Shown: positions 5,799 to 14,300 of the stretch, piece by piece
Layout of the letters: every line of letters starts with the position of its first letter
Position numbering within the stretch: the stretch's first letter is position 1
The notes under the pieces: generated by a model
What the model saw: only the letters and a program-made list of their open reading frames with translations
What the model was told of the DNA's origin: nothing
Databases searched by the model: none
Source of the DNA: JAKZSU01 sp047517485
Lineage (GTDB): Bacteria; Pseudomonadota; Alphaproteobacteria; UBA7887
Assembly (NCBI GenBank): GCA_047517485.1
Contig: JAKZSU010000048.1
Location: 1 to 14,527 of the forward strand
Direction of reading: 5' to 3'
Length of the DNA stretch: 14,527 nt
Program-made: the position numbers and the translations under genes

Positions 5799-6541
5799 TA
5801 GCCCTTCCGGAACACCATGCCGGCGATCCATCCTGCCATCAGCGCCACCGCGACCGCAACCAGACCGTAGGCGAGCGGCTGGAAACGGGCGAATTCAAAC
5901 ATCGCCGCCTCGAAGCCGGACTTGGAGATCTGCAACGCGGTGGTGCGCCGGCTGACCACCACGCCGAGGCTGATGAGATAAATATCGGCGTGGTAGAGGC
6001 CGGTCGGCACGTTGGCGGGGAAATCGAAGGTGGTGCGGAACAGCTGGCCGCCGACAAAGGTCACCGTCGCCGGATCGGCGCTGTAGAGCCCGAGCCTGGT
6101 CATGTTGCGGAGCAGCGCGTCGCGGAACGGATCGGGGTCGCTGAGCGATCCCGAATAAGCCGCGGACAGATTGAGATTGGCGAAACCGATGCCGAGATCG
6201 CGAAACAGCGCCTTGGGCGCGATGTCGGCGAGCGGGCGGCTGGCGGCGACCGCGTAATAGCCCGGCGCGTCGGCGAACACCACCTCGTCGCGGTTGAGCC
6301 ACAGTCCCGCGGTCCGCGCCTTGCGCCGCACCACCAACGCCTCGGCGGGTCCGCGCAGGATCACCACTACGTCGCCCTGGCCGTCTCGGGTGCCGAACAG
6401 CAGCACCTCGGCGCCGGTAAAGCCCGAGGTAATGGCGATGCGATGGTCGCTGAGATCGGCGATCAGGTAGTCCGCGCGAGCACCTTCCGCTTCATTTAAA
6501 ATAATAGCTAAAACTAATAATGATATGATTTTATTATACAA
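5798..6541 (-). CDS. TIGR02186 family membrane-anchored protein
   Basis: 247 residues from a TTG at 6541 with a weak AGG five bases upstream. The layout fits TIGR02186 (Alph_Pro_TM): signal peptide (1-23, likely cut after ARA), a periplasmic domain opening DYLIADLSDHRIAITSGFTGAEVLLFG, and one C-terminal membrane helix (about 218-243) ending in RKG. The molecular role is unknown. The gene starts 13 bp after the TauE/SafE stop, so both are probably one transcript, as I recall is common for this pair; this suggests a link to sulfite or sulfonate export. The signal-peptide codons are extremely AT-rich (7 of 50 bases G or C at 6491-6540), unlike the rest of the gene. Its stop codon touches the MITE-like element, so the last codons may have been trimmed at insertion. 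Confidence 0.85.
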   Translation of the reverse strand: MYNKIISLLVLAIILNEAEGARADYLIADLSDHRIAITSGFTGAEVLLFGTRDGQGDVVVILRGPAEALVVRRKARTAGLWLNRDEVVFADAPGYYAVAASRPLADIAPKALFRDLGIGFANLNLSAAYSGSLSDPDPFRDALLRNMTRLGLYSADPATVTFVGGQLFRTTFDFPANVPTGLYHADIYLISLGVVVSRRTTALQISKSGFEAAMFEFARFQPLAYGLVAVAVALMAGWIAGMVFRKG

Positions 6542-6554
6542 TATTGCCTACCGA

Positions 6555-7469
6555 TCATTCGATAACCGGTGCGATCGAGAATACGTCGGTGGGTTCGACC
6601 ACCAGATCGACGAACAGCTTGGCGCACACCGCGAGGACGAGCAAGGCGAGCAGGCCGCGCAAATGTTCGCCGCGCAACGCGCTGCCAAAGCGCGAGCCGA
6701 ATTGGGCGCCGACCACCGCGCCGGCGAGCAGCAGCATCGCCAGCACCATGTCGACGGTATTGTTGGTCACCGCGTGGAGCACGGTGACGATGGCGGTAAC
6801 GAACATGATCTGCAGCAATGACGTGCCGACCACCACCGCCGTCGGCATGCCGAGCAGATAGATCATCGCCGGGATCATGATGAAGCCGCCGCCGACCCCC
6901 ATGATCGCCGCGAGAATGCCGACCAACAGGCCGATCGCCAGCGGTCCGATGACGCTGATATAGAGCTTGGAGCGACGGAACCGGGTCTTGAACGGCAGAT
7001 GGTGCACCCAGTAATGCTGGTGCGCGCGGCGCCGTTGGCCGCCACGGCGGCGGCGCAGAATGGTGTTGGCGCTCTCGATCGCCATCAGCGCGCCGACGGT
7101 CCCCAGAAAGCCGACGTAGGCGAGCGAAATCGTCGTGTCGATCTGGCCCAATTCGCGCAACAGGCGGAACAGCCAGACCCCGATCGCCGAGCCGACGGCG
7201 CCGCCGATCATCAGCACGAAGCCCATTTTGAAGTCGACATTGCCGCGCCGCCAATGGGCGAGCAGGCCGGATATCGACGCCGCGGTGATCTGATTGGCTT
7301 CGCTGCCGACGGCGACCGGCGGCGGCACGCCGATGAAGATCAACAGCGGCGTCATCAGGAACCCGCCACCAACCCCGAACAGCCCCGAAAGAAACCCGAC
7401 CGCCGCGCCCATGCCAAGCAAAACCAGCACGTTAACCGACATTTCTGCGATCGGCAGGTAAATATCCAT
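6555..7469 (-). CDS. TauE/SafE family anion exporter (putative sulfite exporter)
   Basis: 304 residues from the ATG at 7469 (MDIYLPIAEMSVNV, a start I recognise for this subfamily). An in-frame start at 7538 would add 23 unconserved residues. It is a multi-spanning inner-membrane protein with two homologous halves, each marked by GVGGGF (32-37 and 191-196), and a strongly basic loop between them (about 139-168, RRRRGGQRRR). Family members move sulfite, sulfoacetate or related organosulfur anions. The downstream TIGR02186 gene follows by 13 bp. Upstream is a 120-bp gap (7470-7589) after the DUF2333 stop, which probably holds a promoter, though I see no clear -35/-10. A soeABC-like operon 2.4 kb away supports sulfite as substrate, but that is inference. 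Confidence 0.9.
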   Translation of the reverse strand: MDIYLPIAEMSVNVLVLLGMGAAVGFLSGLFGVGGGFLMTPLLIFIGVPPPVAVGSEANQITAASISGLLAHWRRGNVDFKMGFVLMIGGAVGSAIGVWLFRLLRELGQIDTTISLAYVGFLGTVGALMAIESANTILRRRRGGQRRRAHQHYWVHHLPFKTRFRRSKLYISVIGPLAIGLLVGILAAIMGVGGGFIMIPAMIYLLGMPTAVVVGTSLLQIMFVTAIVTVLHAVTNNTVDMVLAMLLLAGAVVGAQFGSRFGSALRGEHLRGLLALLVLAVCAKLFVDLVVEPTDVFSIAPVIE

Positions 7470-7589
7470 GCGAAGCGGCGCGTAAATCCCAAAAAAATAG
7501 GGTTGCCCAGTAATTGCGCTATGCTCACCGGCAATCAAGAGATTTCTCGAAGAAGGCGCGATATGACGGTGAAATGAGAAGATAAATCG

Positions 7590-8612
7590 CTATTTGAGCA
7601 AAATATTGGTGATTTCGCGCAATTGGGTGCGGCCGCGGAGCAAGTAAAAGCCCTGGGCGACCAGGTGGCTGGGGAGGATTTGGCTGTCGGGCGCGCCGTT
7701 GACCACCACCCACGGATCGACAGTCGCCGCGATGCGTAGCGAGGCGAGCATATTGGCCCAGGCGGCTTCGAGTTGGCGCTCGGCGATGACGCTCGCGAAG
7801 TCGTGTTCGAGCTGGTTCAGGATCATGAAATAGCCGTAAAGCCGGCCCTTGACGTTGTAGAACAGGTCGTCGGCGGCAAAGTCGATAAGCCCGGTATGCT
7901 CCCTGACGTGCTGATCGATCTCGGCCGAGGCCGAGCCGAGATCGGCGGCGAAGCGGTCGAGCGTGTTGAGCAGATTGTCGGCGCGGGTGTCGAACACCGC
8001 GTCACCGGCGGCGAGGCGCGCGTTGTAGCGTTCGAGGTGCTCGATCCCGCGGCGATAGCGGGTCTCCGATGTCGCCTGCGGCAGCCACGAAGTCTCCAGA
8101 TCCCAAACCCAGATATCACCAGGAAACTTGAACTCGCCGGCGGCGGTCTCGAGATCCTCGTCGGCTTGGCTCGAGCCGCGGGTGCGACCGATTTGGTCGG
8201 TCAGCTCGATCGCGAAGCGGAAGATCGCGGCGCGCAGGCCCTGCTGAAAATTGGGCATATTGTCGAGCGCGTAGGATGGGTAGAAGAACGGATTGTTGGC
8301 GACCCAGCCGGCGTCGTCGACCTCGCGCCTGAGCAGCGCGGCGGTCATCGCCACTGCCGCGCTGCCAGCGATCGGAGCCTCGATGGCGGTGGGCGAGAAA
8401 TCCGGATCGTCGTTGATCCGGTGGGTCAGTATCATGCCGGCGGGATAGTAGATTACCAGGATGACGAGGGCGAAGACGATCAGGCCGCGGATCGCGCGGC
8501 GGCGGCCAGTGGCGCTGGGTGGCGCGCCGGCGGGTGCCGGATCGCGCGTCGCCGCGCACTCGACATCAGCGGCTTCGGGGCGCAGCGGCAGCGAGTCGTC
8601 GTCTTCGAACAT
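7590..8612 (-). CDS. DUF2333 family inner-membrane protein
   Basis: 340 residues. A Pro/Ala-rich cytosolic N-terminus with an RRR stretch (37-39) leads into one membrane helix (about 42-62, IRGLIVFALVILVIYYPAG). A large domain follows, presumably periplasmic, with NNPFFYPSYALDNMPNFQQG, FKFPGDIWVWD and YNVKGRLYGYFMIL segments that I associate with DUF2333. Its function is unknown. The ATG at 8612 lies 31 bp after the trpS stop on the same strand, so read-through from trpS is likely. The Shine-Dalgarno is poor, with an AAAAGG almost touching the ATG. Nothing visible ties it to sulfur metabolism. Confidence 0.85.
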   Translation of the reverse strand: MFEDDDSLPLRPEAADVECAATRDPAPAGAPPSATGRRRAIRGLIVFALVILVIYYPAGMILTHRINDDPDFSPTAIEAPIAGSAAVAMTAALLRREVDDAGWVANNPFFYPSYALDNMPNFQQGLRAAIFRFAIELTDQIGRTRGSSQADEDLETAAGEFKFPGDIWVWDLETSWLPQATSETRYRRGIEHLERYNARLAAGDAVFDTRADNLLNTLDRFAADLGSASAEIDQHVREHTGLIDFAADDLFYNVKGRLYGYFMILNQLEHDFASVIAERQLEAAWANMLASLRIAATVDPWVVVNGAPDSQILPSHLVAQGFYLLRGRTQLREITNILLK

Positions 8613-8643
8613 GCCTTTTAAGTGGGCGGATGTGATCGCAACA

Positions 8644-9651
8644 TCAAGGCGCGCCTGGTCTGACGAACCCCACCGCGGCTTGGGCCTCGCGCAGAATCGG
8701 CTCGGACATCGCCTGGGCGCGCGCCGCGCCGTCGCGCAACACCGCGTCGATATGCGCCGGATCGTCGGTCAGGCGTTTCATCTCGGCGCCGATCGGCCCG
8801 AGGACGGAGACCGCGAGCTCGGTGAGCCGGCCCTTGAAGTCGGAGAACGCAGCGCCGGCGAATTCGGCGCACACCGCATCGACGGTGCTGTCCGAGAGCG
8901 CGGCGTAGATGCCGACCAGATTCGCCGCTTCGGGTCGCGACTTGAGCCCGGACGCGGAGTCGGGCAGCGGTTCGGGGTCGGTGCGCGCCTTGCGGATCTT
9001 GAGCGCGATATCGTCGGCGCTGTCGGCCATGTTGAGGCGCGAATAGTCCGAGGCGTCGGATTTGCTCATTTTCTTCGAGCCGTCGCGCAGGCTCATCACC
9101 CGCGCCGCGGTCTCGAGAATGATCGGCTCGGGCGCCGGGAACAGATCGACCGAAAACATGCTGTTGAACGCCTGGGCGATATCGCGCGCGAGTTCGAGAT
9201 GCTGCTTCTGATCGTCGCCGACCGGCACGTGGGTTGCCTTGTAGAGCAGGATATCGGCGGCCATCAAGTTGGGATAGACGAACAGCCCGACGGTCGCGTT
9301 CTCGCGGTGTTTGCCGGCTTTCTCCTTGAACTGGGTCATCCGGTTGAGCCAGCCGAGGCGGGCGACGCAGTTGAACAGCCAGGCCAGTTCGGCGTGCCCC
9401 GACACCTGGCTCTGATTGAAGATAATGTTCCGCGCCGGATCGATGCCGGAGGCGATCAGCCCGGCGGTTACTTCGCGGGTGTTGGCGGCGAGTTCCTTGG
9501 GATCCTGCGGCACGGTGATCGCGTGCAGATCGACGACGCAATAGAGGCACTCGTAGTCGTGCTGCAGCCGCGCCCAATTGCGGATCGCGCCGAGATAATT
9601 GCCGAGATGCAGGTTACCGGTGGGCTGAACGCCCGAAAATATGCGGCCCAT
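8644..9651 (-). CDS. trpS: tryptophanyl-tRNA synthetase
   Basis: 335 residues, typical for bacterial TrpRS. It is a cytosolic class I enzyme that charges tRNA-Trp. The class signature is TGNLHLGN (residues 11-18, HIGH-type) and KMSKS (194-198). Other family blocks are VGDDQKQHLELARDIA (144-159) and FVYPNLMAADILLYKA (124-139). The ATG at 9651 (MGRIFSGVQPTGNLHLG) has GGGAG seven bases upstream (9659-9663). A longer TTG start at 9669 is rejected because it would cover that site. The gene is transcribed away from soeA across a 181-bp divergent region and probably leads a transcript into DUF2333. Confidence 0.97.
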   Translation of the reverse strand: MGRIFSGVQPTGNLHLGNYLGAIRNWARLQHDYECLYCVVDLHAITVPQDPKELAANTREVTAGLIASGIDPARNIIFNQSQVSGHAELAWLFNCVARLGWLNRMTQFKEKAGKHRENATVGLFVYPNLMAADILLYKATHVPVGDDQKQHLELARDIAQAFNSMFSVDLFPAPEPIILETAARVMSLRDGSKKMSKSDASDYSRLNMADSADDIALKIRKARTDPEPLPDSASGLKSRPEAANLVGIYAALSDSTVDAVCAEFAGAAFSDFKGRLTELAVSVLGPIGAEMKRLTDDPAHIDAVLRDGAARAQAMSEPILREAQAAVGFVRPGAP

Positions 9652-9772
9652 GCGGACGCTCCCAACCAATTTGGCCGGCCGGGATGTCGGCCGCGCCGTG
9701 TCGCGCGGATGTATCGGGTCGCCGCGCGTAGGTCAACCGAGGCGGCGCGGCGGCACGAATAATCGGCTTTTA

Positions 9773-9787
9773 CACAAACAGTTTGTG
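9773..9787. promoter_or_regulatory. perfect 15-base palindrome in the trpS/soeA divergent region
   Basis: CACAAACAGTTTGTG has two 7-base arms around one A. It lies 46 bp upstream of the soeA start and 122 bp upstream of trpS, in the only AT-rich part of the 181-bp gap. Size and placement suit a dimeric regulator controlling soeABC. No regulator gene adjoins it, and I do not recognise the motif. The rest of the gap (9652-9832) shows no clear -35/-10 pair. Confidence 0.45.
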
Positions 9788-9832
9788 ATATCGTTGGTGC
9801 ACCCGGACAAGAGCCCCGAAGGCCCGCTCCCC

Positions 9833-12589
9833 ATGCGCGAACCCGCGCTCGCTCTCTCGGCGCCGGTCGGCGACGAGGTCAAGACCACGACCTGCTACAT
9901 GTGCGCGGGCCGCTGCGGCATTCGCGTTCACCTTCAGGGTGGCGCGATCCGTTTCATCGACGGCAATCCGGATCACCCGATCAATCACGGCGTGCTGTGC
10001 GCCAAGGGGTCGGCGGGGATCAAGACCGCGACCTCGCCGGCCCGGTTGACCAAACCGCTGCTGCGCACGGGCAAGCGCGGTGCCGGCGAATTTCGCGAAA
10101 TCGAATGGGACGAGGCGCTGGAACTCGCGAGCACCTGGCTCGGCGATATTCGCGCCTCTGATCCGCGAAAACTCGCGTTCTATACCGGACGCGACCAGAG
10201 CCAGGCTCTGACCGGCTGGTGGGCGAGCATGTTCGGCACCCCGAATTACGCCGCGCACGGCGGCTTTTGCTCGGTCAACATGGCGGCGGCCGGGCTCTAC
10301 ACCATCGGCGGCTCGTTCTGGGAGTTCGGCGAGGTCGATTGGGAACACACCAAATATCTGATGTTGTTCGGGGTCGCCGAGGACCATGATTCGAACCCGA
10401 TCAAGGCGGGGATCGCCAAGCTCAAGCAGCGCGGCGCAAAGCTGGTTTCGGTCAATCCGGTGCGCACCGGTTATTCGGCGGTCGCCGACGAATGGGTGGC
10501 GGTGCGGCCGGGGACCGACGGGCTGCTGATCCAGGCGCTGATTCGCGAGCTGTTGCTCGCCGACAAGGTCGATTTCGCCTCGCTCGCGCGCTTCACCAAC
10601 GCGCCGTGGCTGGTGATCGACGATCCGGGCGCGGCCGATCACGGCCTGTTCGCGCGCGATGGCGCCGGCCATCCGCTGTGTTGGGATAGCGAGAACGACG
10701 AGATCGCCGACGCGCTGCGGGCCGACATCGCGCCGGCGTTGGTCGGCCGCTTCGAGTTGGCGGACGGGCGAAGCGCGGCGCCGGCGTTCGCGCTGTTCGC
10801 CGAGCGCTGCCTCGACGAGGCGTACGCGCCCGAAGCGGTATCGGCATCAACCGGGGTCGAAGCGGCGACGATCCGGCGGTTGGCGGCTGAAATCGCGGAA
10901 GTCGCGTTCGAGAACGAAGTGGTGCTCGACGTGCCGTGGACCGACTGGGCGGGACGGCGCCACGACCGAATGGTCGGGCGACCGGTATCGTTCCACGCAA
11001 TGCGCGGGATTTCGGCGCATTCCAACGGCTTTCACACCTGCCGGGCGCTGCATTTGCTGCAAATGATACTCGGCGCGATCGACTGTCCCGGCGGCTACCG
11101 CTATCGCCCGCCGTTCCCCAAACCGATCCCGCCGGCGCAGAAACCGGCCGGCAAGACCAGCGCACCGGGCACCCCGTTGATCGGGCCGCCGCTGGGCTTT
11201 CCCACCGCGCCGGAGGATCTCTTGGTCGATGCGGCCGGTGCGCCGTTGCGCCTCGACAAGGCGTTCAGTTGGGAGGCGCCATTGGCCGCGCACGGCGCGA
11301 TGCACCGGGTGATCGCCAACGCCTGGGCGGGCGATCCGTACCCGATCGACACGCTGTTCCTCTACATGGCCAACATGAGCTGGAACTCGGCGATGAATCC
11401 GGCCGATTCGATGGCGATGCTCGGCGATACCGATCCGGAAACCGGCGCGTACCGCATTCCGCGCATCCTCTATGTCGACGCTTTTGCCTCGGAAATGACC
11501 GAATGGGCGGACCTGGTACTGCCCGACACGACCTATTTCGAGCGCTATGACGCGATGTCGATGCTCGACCGGCCGATCAGCCACGCCGACGGCCCGGGCG
11601 ACGCCATCCGCCAGCCGGTGATCGCGCCCGACCGCGACGTCCGGCCGTTCCAGGACGTGTTGCTCGATCTCGGTGCGCGGCTCGGCCTACCGGGGATGGT
11701 CGACGAGGCCGGCGCGGCGGCGTATCCCGGCGGCTATGCGGATTATCTGGTCAATCATCAACGCATGCCGGGAATCGGCACCTTGGCGGGCTGGCGCGGC
11801 GCCGACGGCAGCGCCTCCGGGCGCGGCGCGGTTAATCCCGACCAGCTCGCGCGCTATATCGAAAACGGCTGTTTTTGGCACCACGAGCTGGCGCCCGATC
11901 AGCGCTATTTCAAACACGCCAATCGCGGCTATCTCGAATGGGCGCGCGACATGGGCTATGTCGCGGACGCCGAGCCGATCATCCTGCAGATGTACAGCGA
12001 GCCGTTGCAACGCTTCCGTCTGGCGGCAGAGGGTCATGGCGCGGTACAGCCGCCGGAAGCGATGCGCGCGCGGATCAAGGCCGCGTTCGACCCGCTGCCG
12101 CTGTGGACGCCGCCATTCGAAGGCGCGGCGGTCGGCGACGAAAGTTTCCCGCTGCACGCGATCACCCAGCGGCCGATGGCGGCGTATCATTCGTGGGCCG
12201 GCCATAATGCCTGGCTGCGCCAAGTGCACAGTCGAAACTGGCTCTATGTCAACCGCGAGAGCGCCGGGGAACAGGGAATCGTCGATGGCGCCTGGGTGTG
12301 GGTGATCAGCCAGCGCGGACGGGTGCGCGTCCAGGTCAAGCTGATGGATGGGGTCAATCGCGACACGGTGTGGACGTGGAACGCGATCGGCCGGCGCAGC
12401 GGGTCGTGGGGCCTGGCGCCGAACGGCCCCGAAGTCACCCACGGATTCATGCTCAATCAAGCGATTTCGGAGCAGCTACCGCCCGACGCCGACGGCACGC
12501 GCTTCGCCAACGCCGATCCGGTGACCGGCCAGGCGGCATGGTACGACCTCCGCGTCCGCCTCGAGATCGCCAGCGCGCCGGACCAATGA
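9833..12589 (+). CDS. soeA: SoeA-like molybdopterin oxidoreductase, catalytic subunit of sulfite dehydrogenase
   Basis: 918 residues from the ATG at 9833 (MREPALALSAPVGDEVKTTTCYMC), with GAAGG ten bases upstream (9818-9822). An in-frame extension back to 9641 would run into trpS and has no conserved sequence. It belongs to the DMSO-reductase superfamily: an N-terminal [4Fe-4S] site C21-C24-C28-C56, a likely molybdenum ligand C146 in HGGFCSVNM, and a C-terminal dinucleotide-binding domain from about LHAITQRPM onward. No Tat or Sec signal is seen, so it acts in the cytosol as described for SoeABC. That enzyme oxidises sulfite to sulfate and passes electrons through SoeB and SoeC to quinone. A polysulfide- or thiosulfate-reductase relative is the main alternative; the missing Tat signal and the gene neighbours favour Soe. 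The stop overlaps the soeB start (ATGA). Confidence 0.85.
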   Translation: MREPALALSAPVGDEVKTTTCYMCAGRCGIRVHLQGGAIRFIDGNPDHPINHGVLCAKGSAGIKTATSPARLTKPLLRTGKRGAGEFREIEWDEALELASTWLGDIRASDPRKLAFYTGRDQSQALTGWWASMFGTPNYAAHGGFCSVNMAAAGLYTIGGSFWEFGEVDWEHTKYLMLFGVAEDHDSNPIKAGIAKLKQRGAKLVSVNPVRTGYSAVADEWVAVRPGTDGLLIQALIRELLLADKVDFASLARFTNAPWLVIDDPGAADHGLFARDGAGHPLCWDSENDEIADALRADIAPALVGRFELADGRSAAPAFALFAERCLDEAYAPEAVSASTGVEAATIRRLAAEIAEVAFENEVVLDVPWTDWAGRRHDRMVGRPVSFHAMRGISAHSNGFHTCRALHLLQMILGAIDCPGGYRYRPPFPKPIPPAQKPAGKTSAPGTPLIGPPLGFPTAPEDLLVDAAGAPLRLDKAFSWEAPLAAHGAMHRVIANAWAGDPYPIDTLFLYMANMSWNSAMNPADSMAMLGDTDPETGAYRIPRILYVDAFASEMTEWADLVLPDTTYFERYDAMSMLDRPISHADGPGDAIRQPVIAPDRDVRPFQDVLLDLGARLGLPGMVDEAGAAAYPGGYADYLVNHQRMPGIGTLAGWRGADGSASGRGAVNPDQLARYIENGCFWHHELAPDQRYFKHANRGYLEWARDMGYVADAEPIILQMYSEPLQRFRLAAEGHGAVQPPEAMRARIKAAFDPLPLWTPPFEGAAVGDESFPLHAITQRPMAAYHSWAGHNAWLRQVHSRNWLYVNRESAGEQGIVDGAWVWVISQRGRVRVQVKLMDGVNRDTVWTWNAIGRRSGSWGLAPNGPEVTHGFMLNQAISEQLPPDADGTRFANADPVTGQAAWYDLRVRLEIASAPDQ

Positions 12590-13323
12590 CCAGCTTGCCC
12601 GCCACGCCGCCGCCCAAGCAACTCGGTCTGGTGATCGACCTCGATACCTGCGTCGGCTGTCATGCCTGCGCGGTGGCGTGTAAGGAATGGAACAGCGGCG
12701 GCATGGTCGGCCCGCTGAGCGATTTCGACGCCCAGGGGCGCCAACCCGACGGCATCTGGCTCAACCGGGTGCACGGCTACGAGGTCGAGTGGCCGGAGAC
12801 CAAGCGCGCCCGCACGGTCTATTTTCCCCGCTCGTGCCTGCATTGCGCCGACGCGGCGTGCGTCACCGTGTGTCCCACCGGGGCCTCGTACAAACGCGCC
12901 GCGGACGGCATCGTGCTGGTCGACGAAGACAAATGCATCGGCTGCCAGCTGTGCAGTTGGGCGTGTCCCTATGGCGCGCGCGAATATGATCATGCCTCCG
13001 GGGTGATGAAAAAATGCACCCTGTGCGTCGACCGGATTTACAACGAGACGCTGCCCGAGGCCGAGCGCCAACCGGCGTGCGTACGCACCTGTCCCACCGG
13101 CGCGCGCCACTTCGGCGACCTCGCCGATCCGGAGTCGGCGGTCTCGCGGTTGGTGGCGTCGCGCGACGGCCGCGCGCCGATGGCCGACCTCGGATACCAA
13201 CCGACCAACCGCTACCTACCGCCGCGGCAAGGCGCGGATGCGGCTGCGGATGTTGCGCTGAGCCCCACCGGCGAGCCTGGCAGCAAGCTGTTGCACTGGG
13301 TCGACCGGTTGTTTTCGCGCTGA
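12586..13323 (+). CDS. soeB: SoeB-like ferredoxin-type electron-transfer subunit with four [4Fe-4S] clusters
   Basis: 245 residues; the ATG at 12586 overlaps the soeA stop as ATGA, indicating translational coupling. Sixteen cysteines form four ferredoxin-like motifs: CVGCHACAVAC (22-32), CLHCADAACVTVCP (84-97), CIGCQLCSWACP (117-128) and CTLC with CVRTC (144-147, 165-169). This is the DmsB/PsrB pattern of an electron wire between a molybdenum subunit and a membrane quinone site. It has no signal peptide, matching a cytosol-facing complex. The last 60 residues or so lack cysteines and look flexible, as in SoeB-type proteins. Confidence 0.88.
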   Translation: MTSLPATPPPKQLGLVIDLDTCVGCHACAVACKEWNSGGMVGPLSDFDAQGRQPDGIWLNRVHGYEVEWPETKRARTVYFPRSCLHCADAACVTVCPTGASYKRAADGIVLVDEDKCIGCQLCSWACPYGAREYDHASGVMKKCTLCVDRIYNETLPEAERQPACVRTCPTGARHFGDLADPESAVSRLVASRDGRAPMADLGYQPTNRYLPPRQGADAAADVALSPTGEPGSKLLHWVDRLFSR

Positions 13324-13339
13324 CTCGGCTTGATTCGCG

Positions 13340-14263
13340 ATGCATCCCGCCGCCTCGATCATTGTGTTCACCGTCGCCTCGGGCGCCGGCTATGGGCTGT
13401 TGGCCTGGCTCGGCCTGCACAGCCTGGTTCGTCCGCCGACACCCACACTGGGCTTGCTGTCCTTGGGCGTCGGATTGACGGCGGTCAGCGTCGGCCTTTT
13501 GTCGTCGACCTTTCATCTCGGCCATCCCGAGCGCGCCTGGCGGGCGCTGAGCCAATGGCGCTCGTCGTGGCTGTCGCGCGAAGGCATCGTGGCGCTGGCG
13601 GTCTATCCGCCGGCGGTGCTGTTCGGCGCGGCGTTGCTGGCGCCCGAAACCTTCGGCGCCGCCCTAAGGCCGGCGGCCTTGGCGATGGCGGTCCTGGCGA
13701 TCGTGACGGTGCTGTGCACGGCGATGATCTATGCCAGCTTGAAGCCGATCGCGGCATGGTGGGGCGGGCGCACGGTGGCGGTCTACGCCGCGCTCGCCGC
13801 CTCGACGGGAATTCTCTGGTTCGCCGCGATCGTCCTGCTCGCCGGGGCCGAGCCGCCGTTTCTCGCGCCGCCGCTAGTGGTGCTCAGCGCGCTTGCCTGG
13901 CTGGCGGTCCGCCTCCATTGGCGCCAAGTCGATGCGCCCGGCCGGGCGGTCGATCCGCTGGGTCTTGGTAACGCGCGAATTCGGTCGCTCGACCCGCCGC
14001 ACACCGAAGAGAATTATCTCCAGCGCGAGATGGGCTTTCGCATCGCCCGCAAACACGCGGTCAAACTTCGTTTCGTATTCGAAACAATTGGTTGCGGCGT
14101 ACCAATCGTGCTGGCGCTGGCGACGCTATGGTTGCCAACTCCCGCGAGCGCGGCGGCACTGCTCTTGGCGGCGCTCGCCGCGACTTTGGGGGCGGTGGTG
14201 CAACGCTGGCTGTTCTTCGCCGAAGCCAAGCACCTCGTGATGGCGTACTACGACGGCACATAA
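13340..14263 (+). CDS. soeC: SoeC-like DmsC-family membrane anchor subunit
   Basis: 307 residues starting 16 bp after soeB, with only a weak ribosome-binding site. It is highly hydrophobic with about eight predicted membrane helices, beginning ASIIVFTVASGAGYGLLAWLG and ending with a helix before VQRWLFFAEAKHLVMAYYDG. Conserved-looking parts are STFHLGHPERAWRALSQWRSSWLSREG (about 54-80) and ENYLQREMGFRIARKHAVKLRF, typical of DmsC/SoeC anchors. It holds the complex at the inner membrane and hands electrons to quinone. The stop is followed after two bases by a strong hairpin, marking the end of the operon. Confidence 0.87.
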   Translation: MHPAASIIVFTVASGAGYGLLAWLGLHSLVRPPTPTLGLLSLGVGLTAVSVGLLSSTFHLGHPERAWRALSQWRSSWLSREGIVALAVYPPAVLFGAALLAPETFGAALRPAALAMAVLAIVTVLCTAMIYASLKPIAAWWGGRTVAVYAALAASTGILWFAAIVLLAGAEPPFLAPPLVVLSALAWLAVRLHWRQVDAPGRAVDPLGLGNARIRSLDPPHTEENYLQREMGFRIARKHAVKLRFVFETIGCGVPIVLALATLWLPTPASAAALLLAALAATLGAVVQRWLFFAEAKHLVMAYYDGT

Positions 14264-14265
14264 TC

Positions 14266-14298
14266 CGAACCGCGATGAGCAAGACTCATCGCGGTTCG
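14266..14298 (+). terminator. strong hairpin after soeC, probable transcription end
   Basis: CGAACCGCGATGAG and CTCATCGCGGTTCG form a perfect 14-bp stem with a CAAGA loop, two bases after the soeC stop. No T-run follows (TCGTGCGTT), so it is not a textbook intrinsic terminator. It may act as a weak terminator or protect the mRNA 3' end. Confidence 0.6.
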
Positions 14299-14300
14299 TC

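Noticed and set aside
5525..6499. 324-codon plus-strand frame through the MITE-like element and opposite the TIGR02186 gene
   Set aside because: It starts in the terminal repeat, crosses GC-rich palindromes and then mirrors a recognised gene.
8461..9762. Long plus-strand open frame (433 codons) opposite trpS
   Set aside because: It is the shadow of trpS and the start of the DUF2333 gene, with no recognisable motif.
9641..9832. Longer soeA start with a possible Tat signal
   Set aside because: The extension contains Arg clusters but no twin-arginine motif followed by a hydrophobic core, and it would overlap the trpS 5' end; the start at 9833 fits the cytosolic Soe type.
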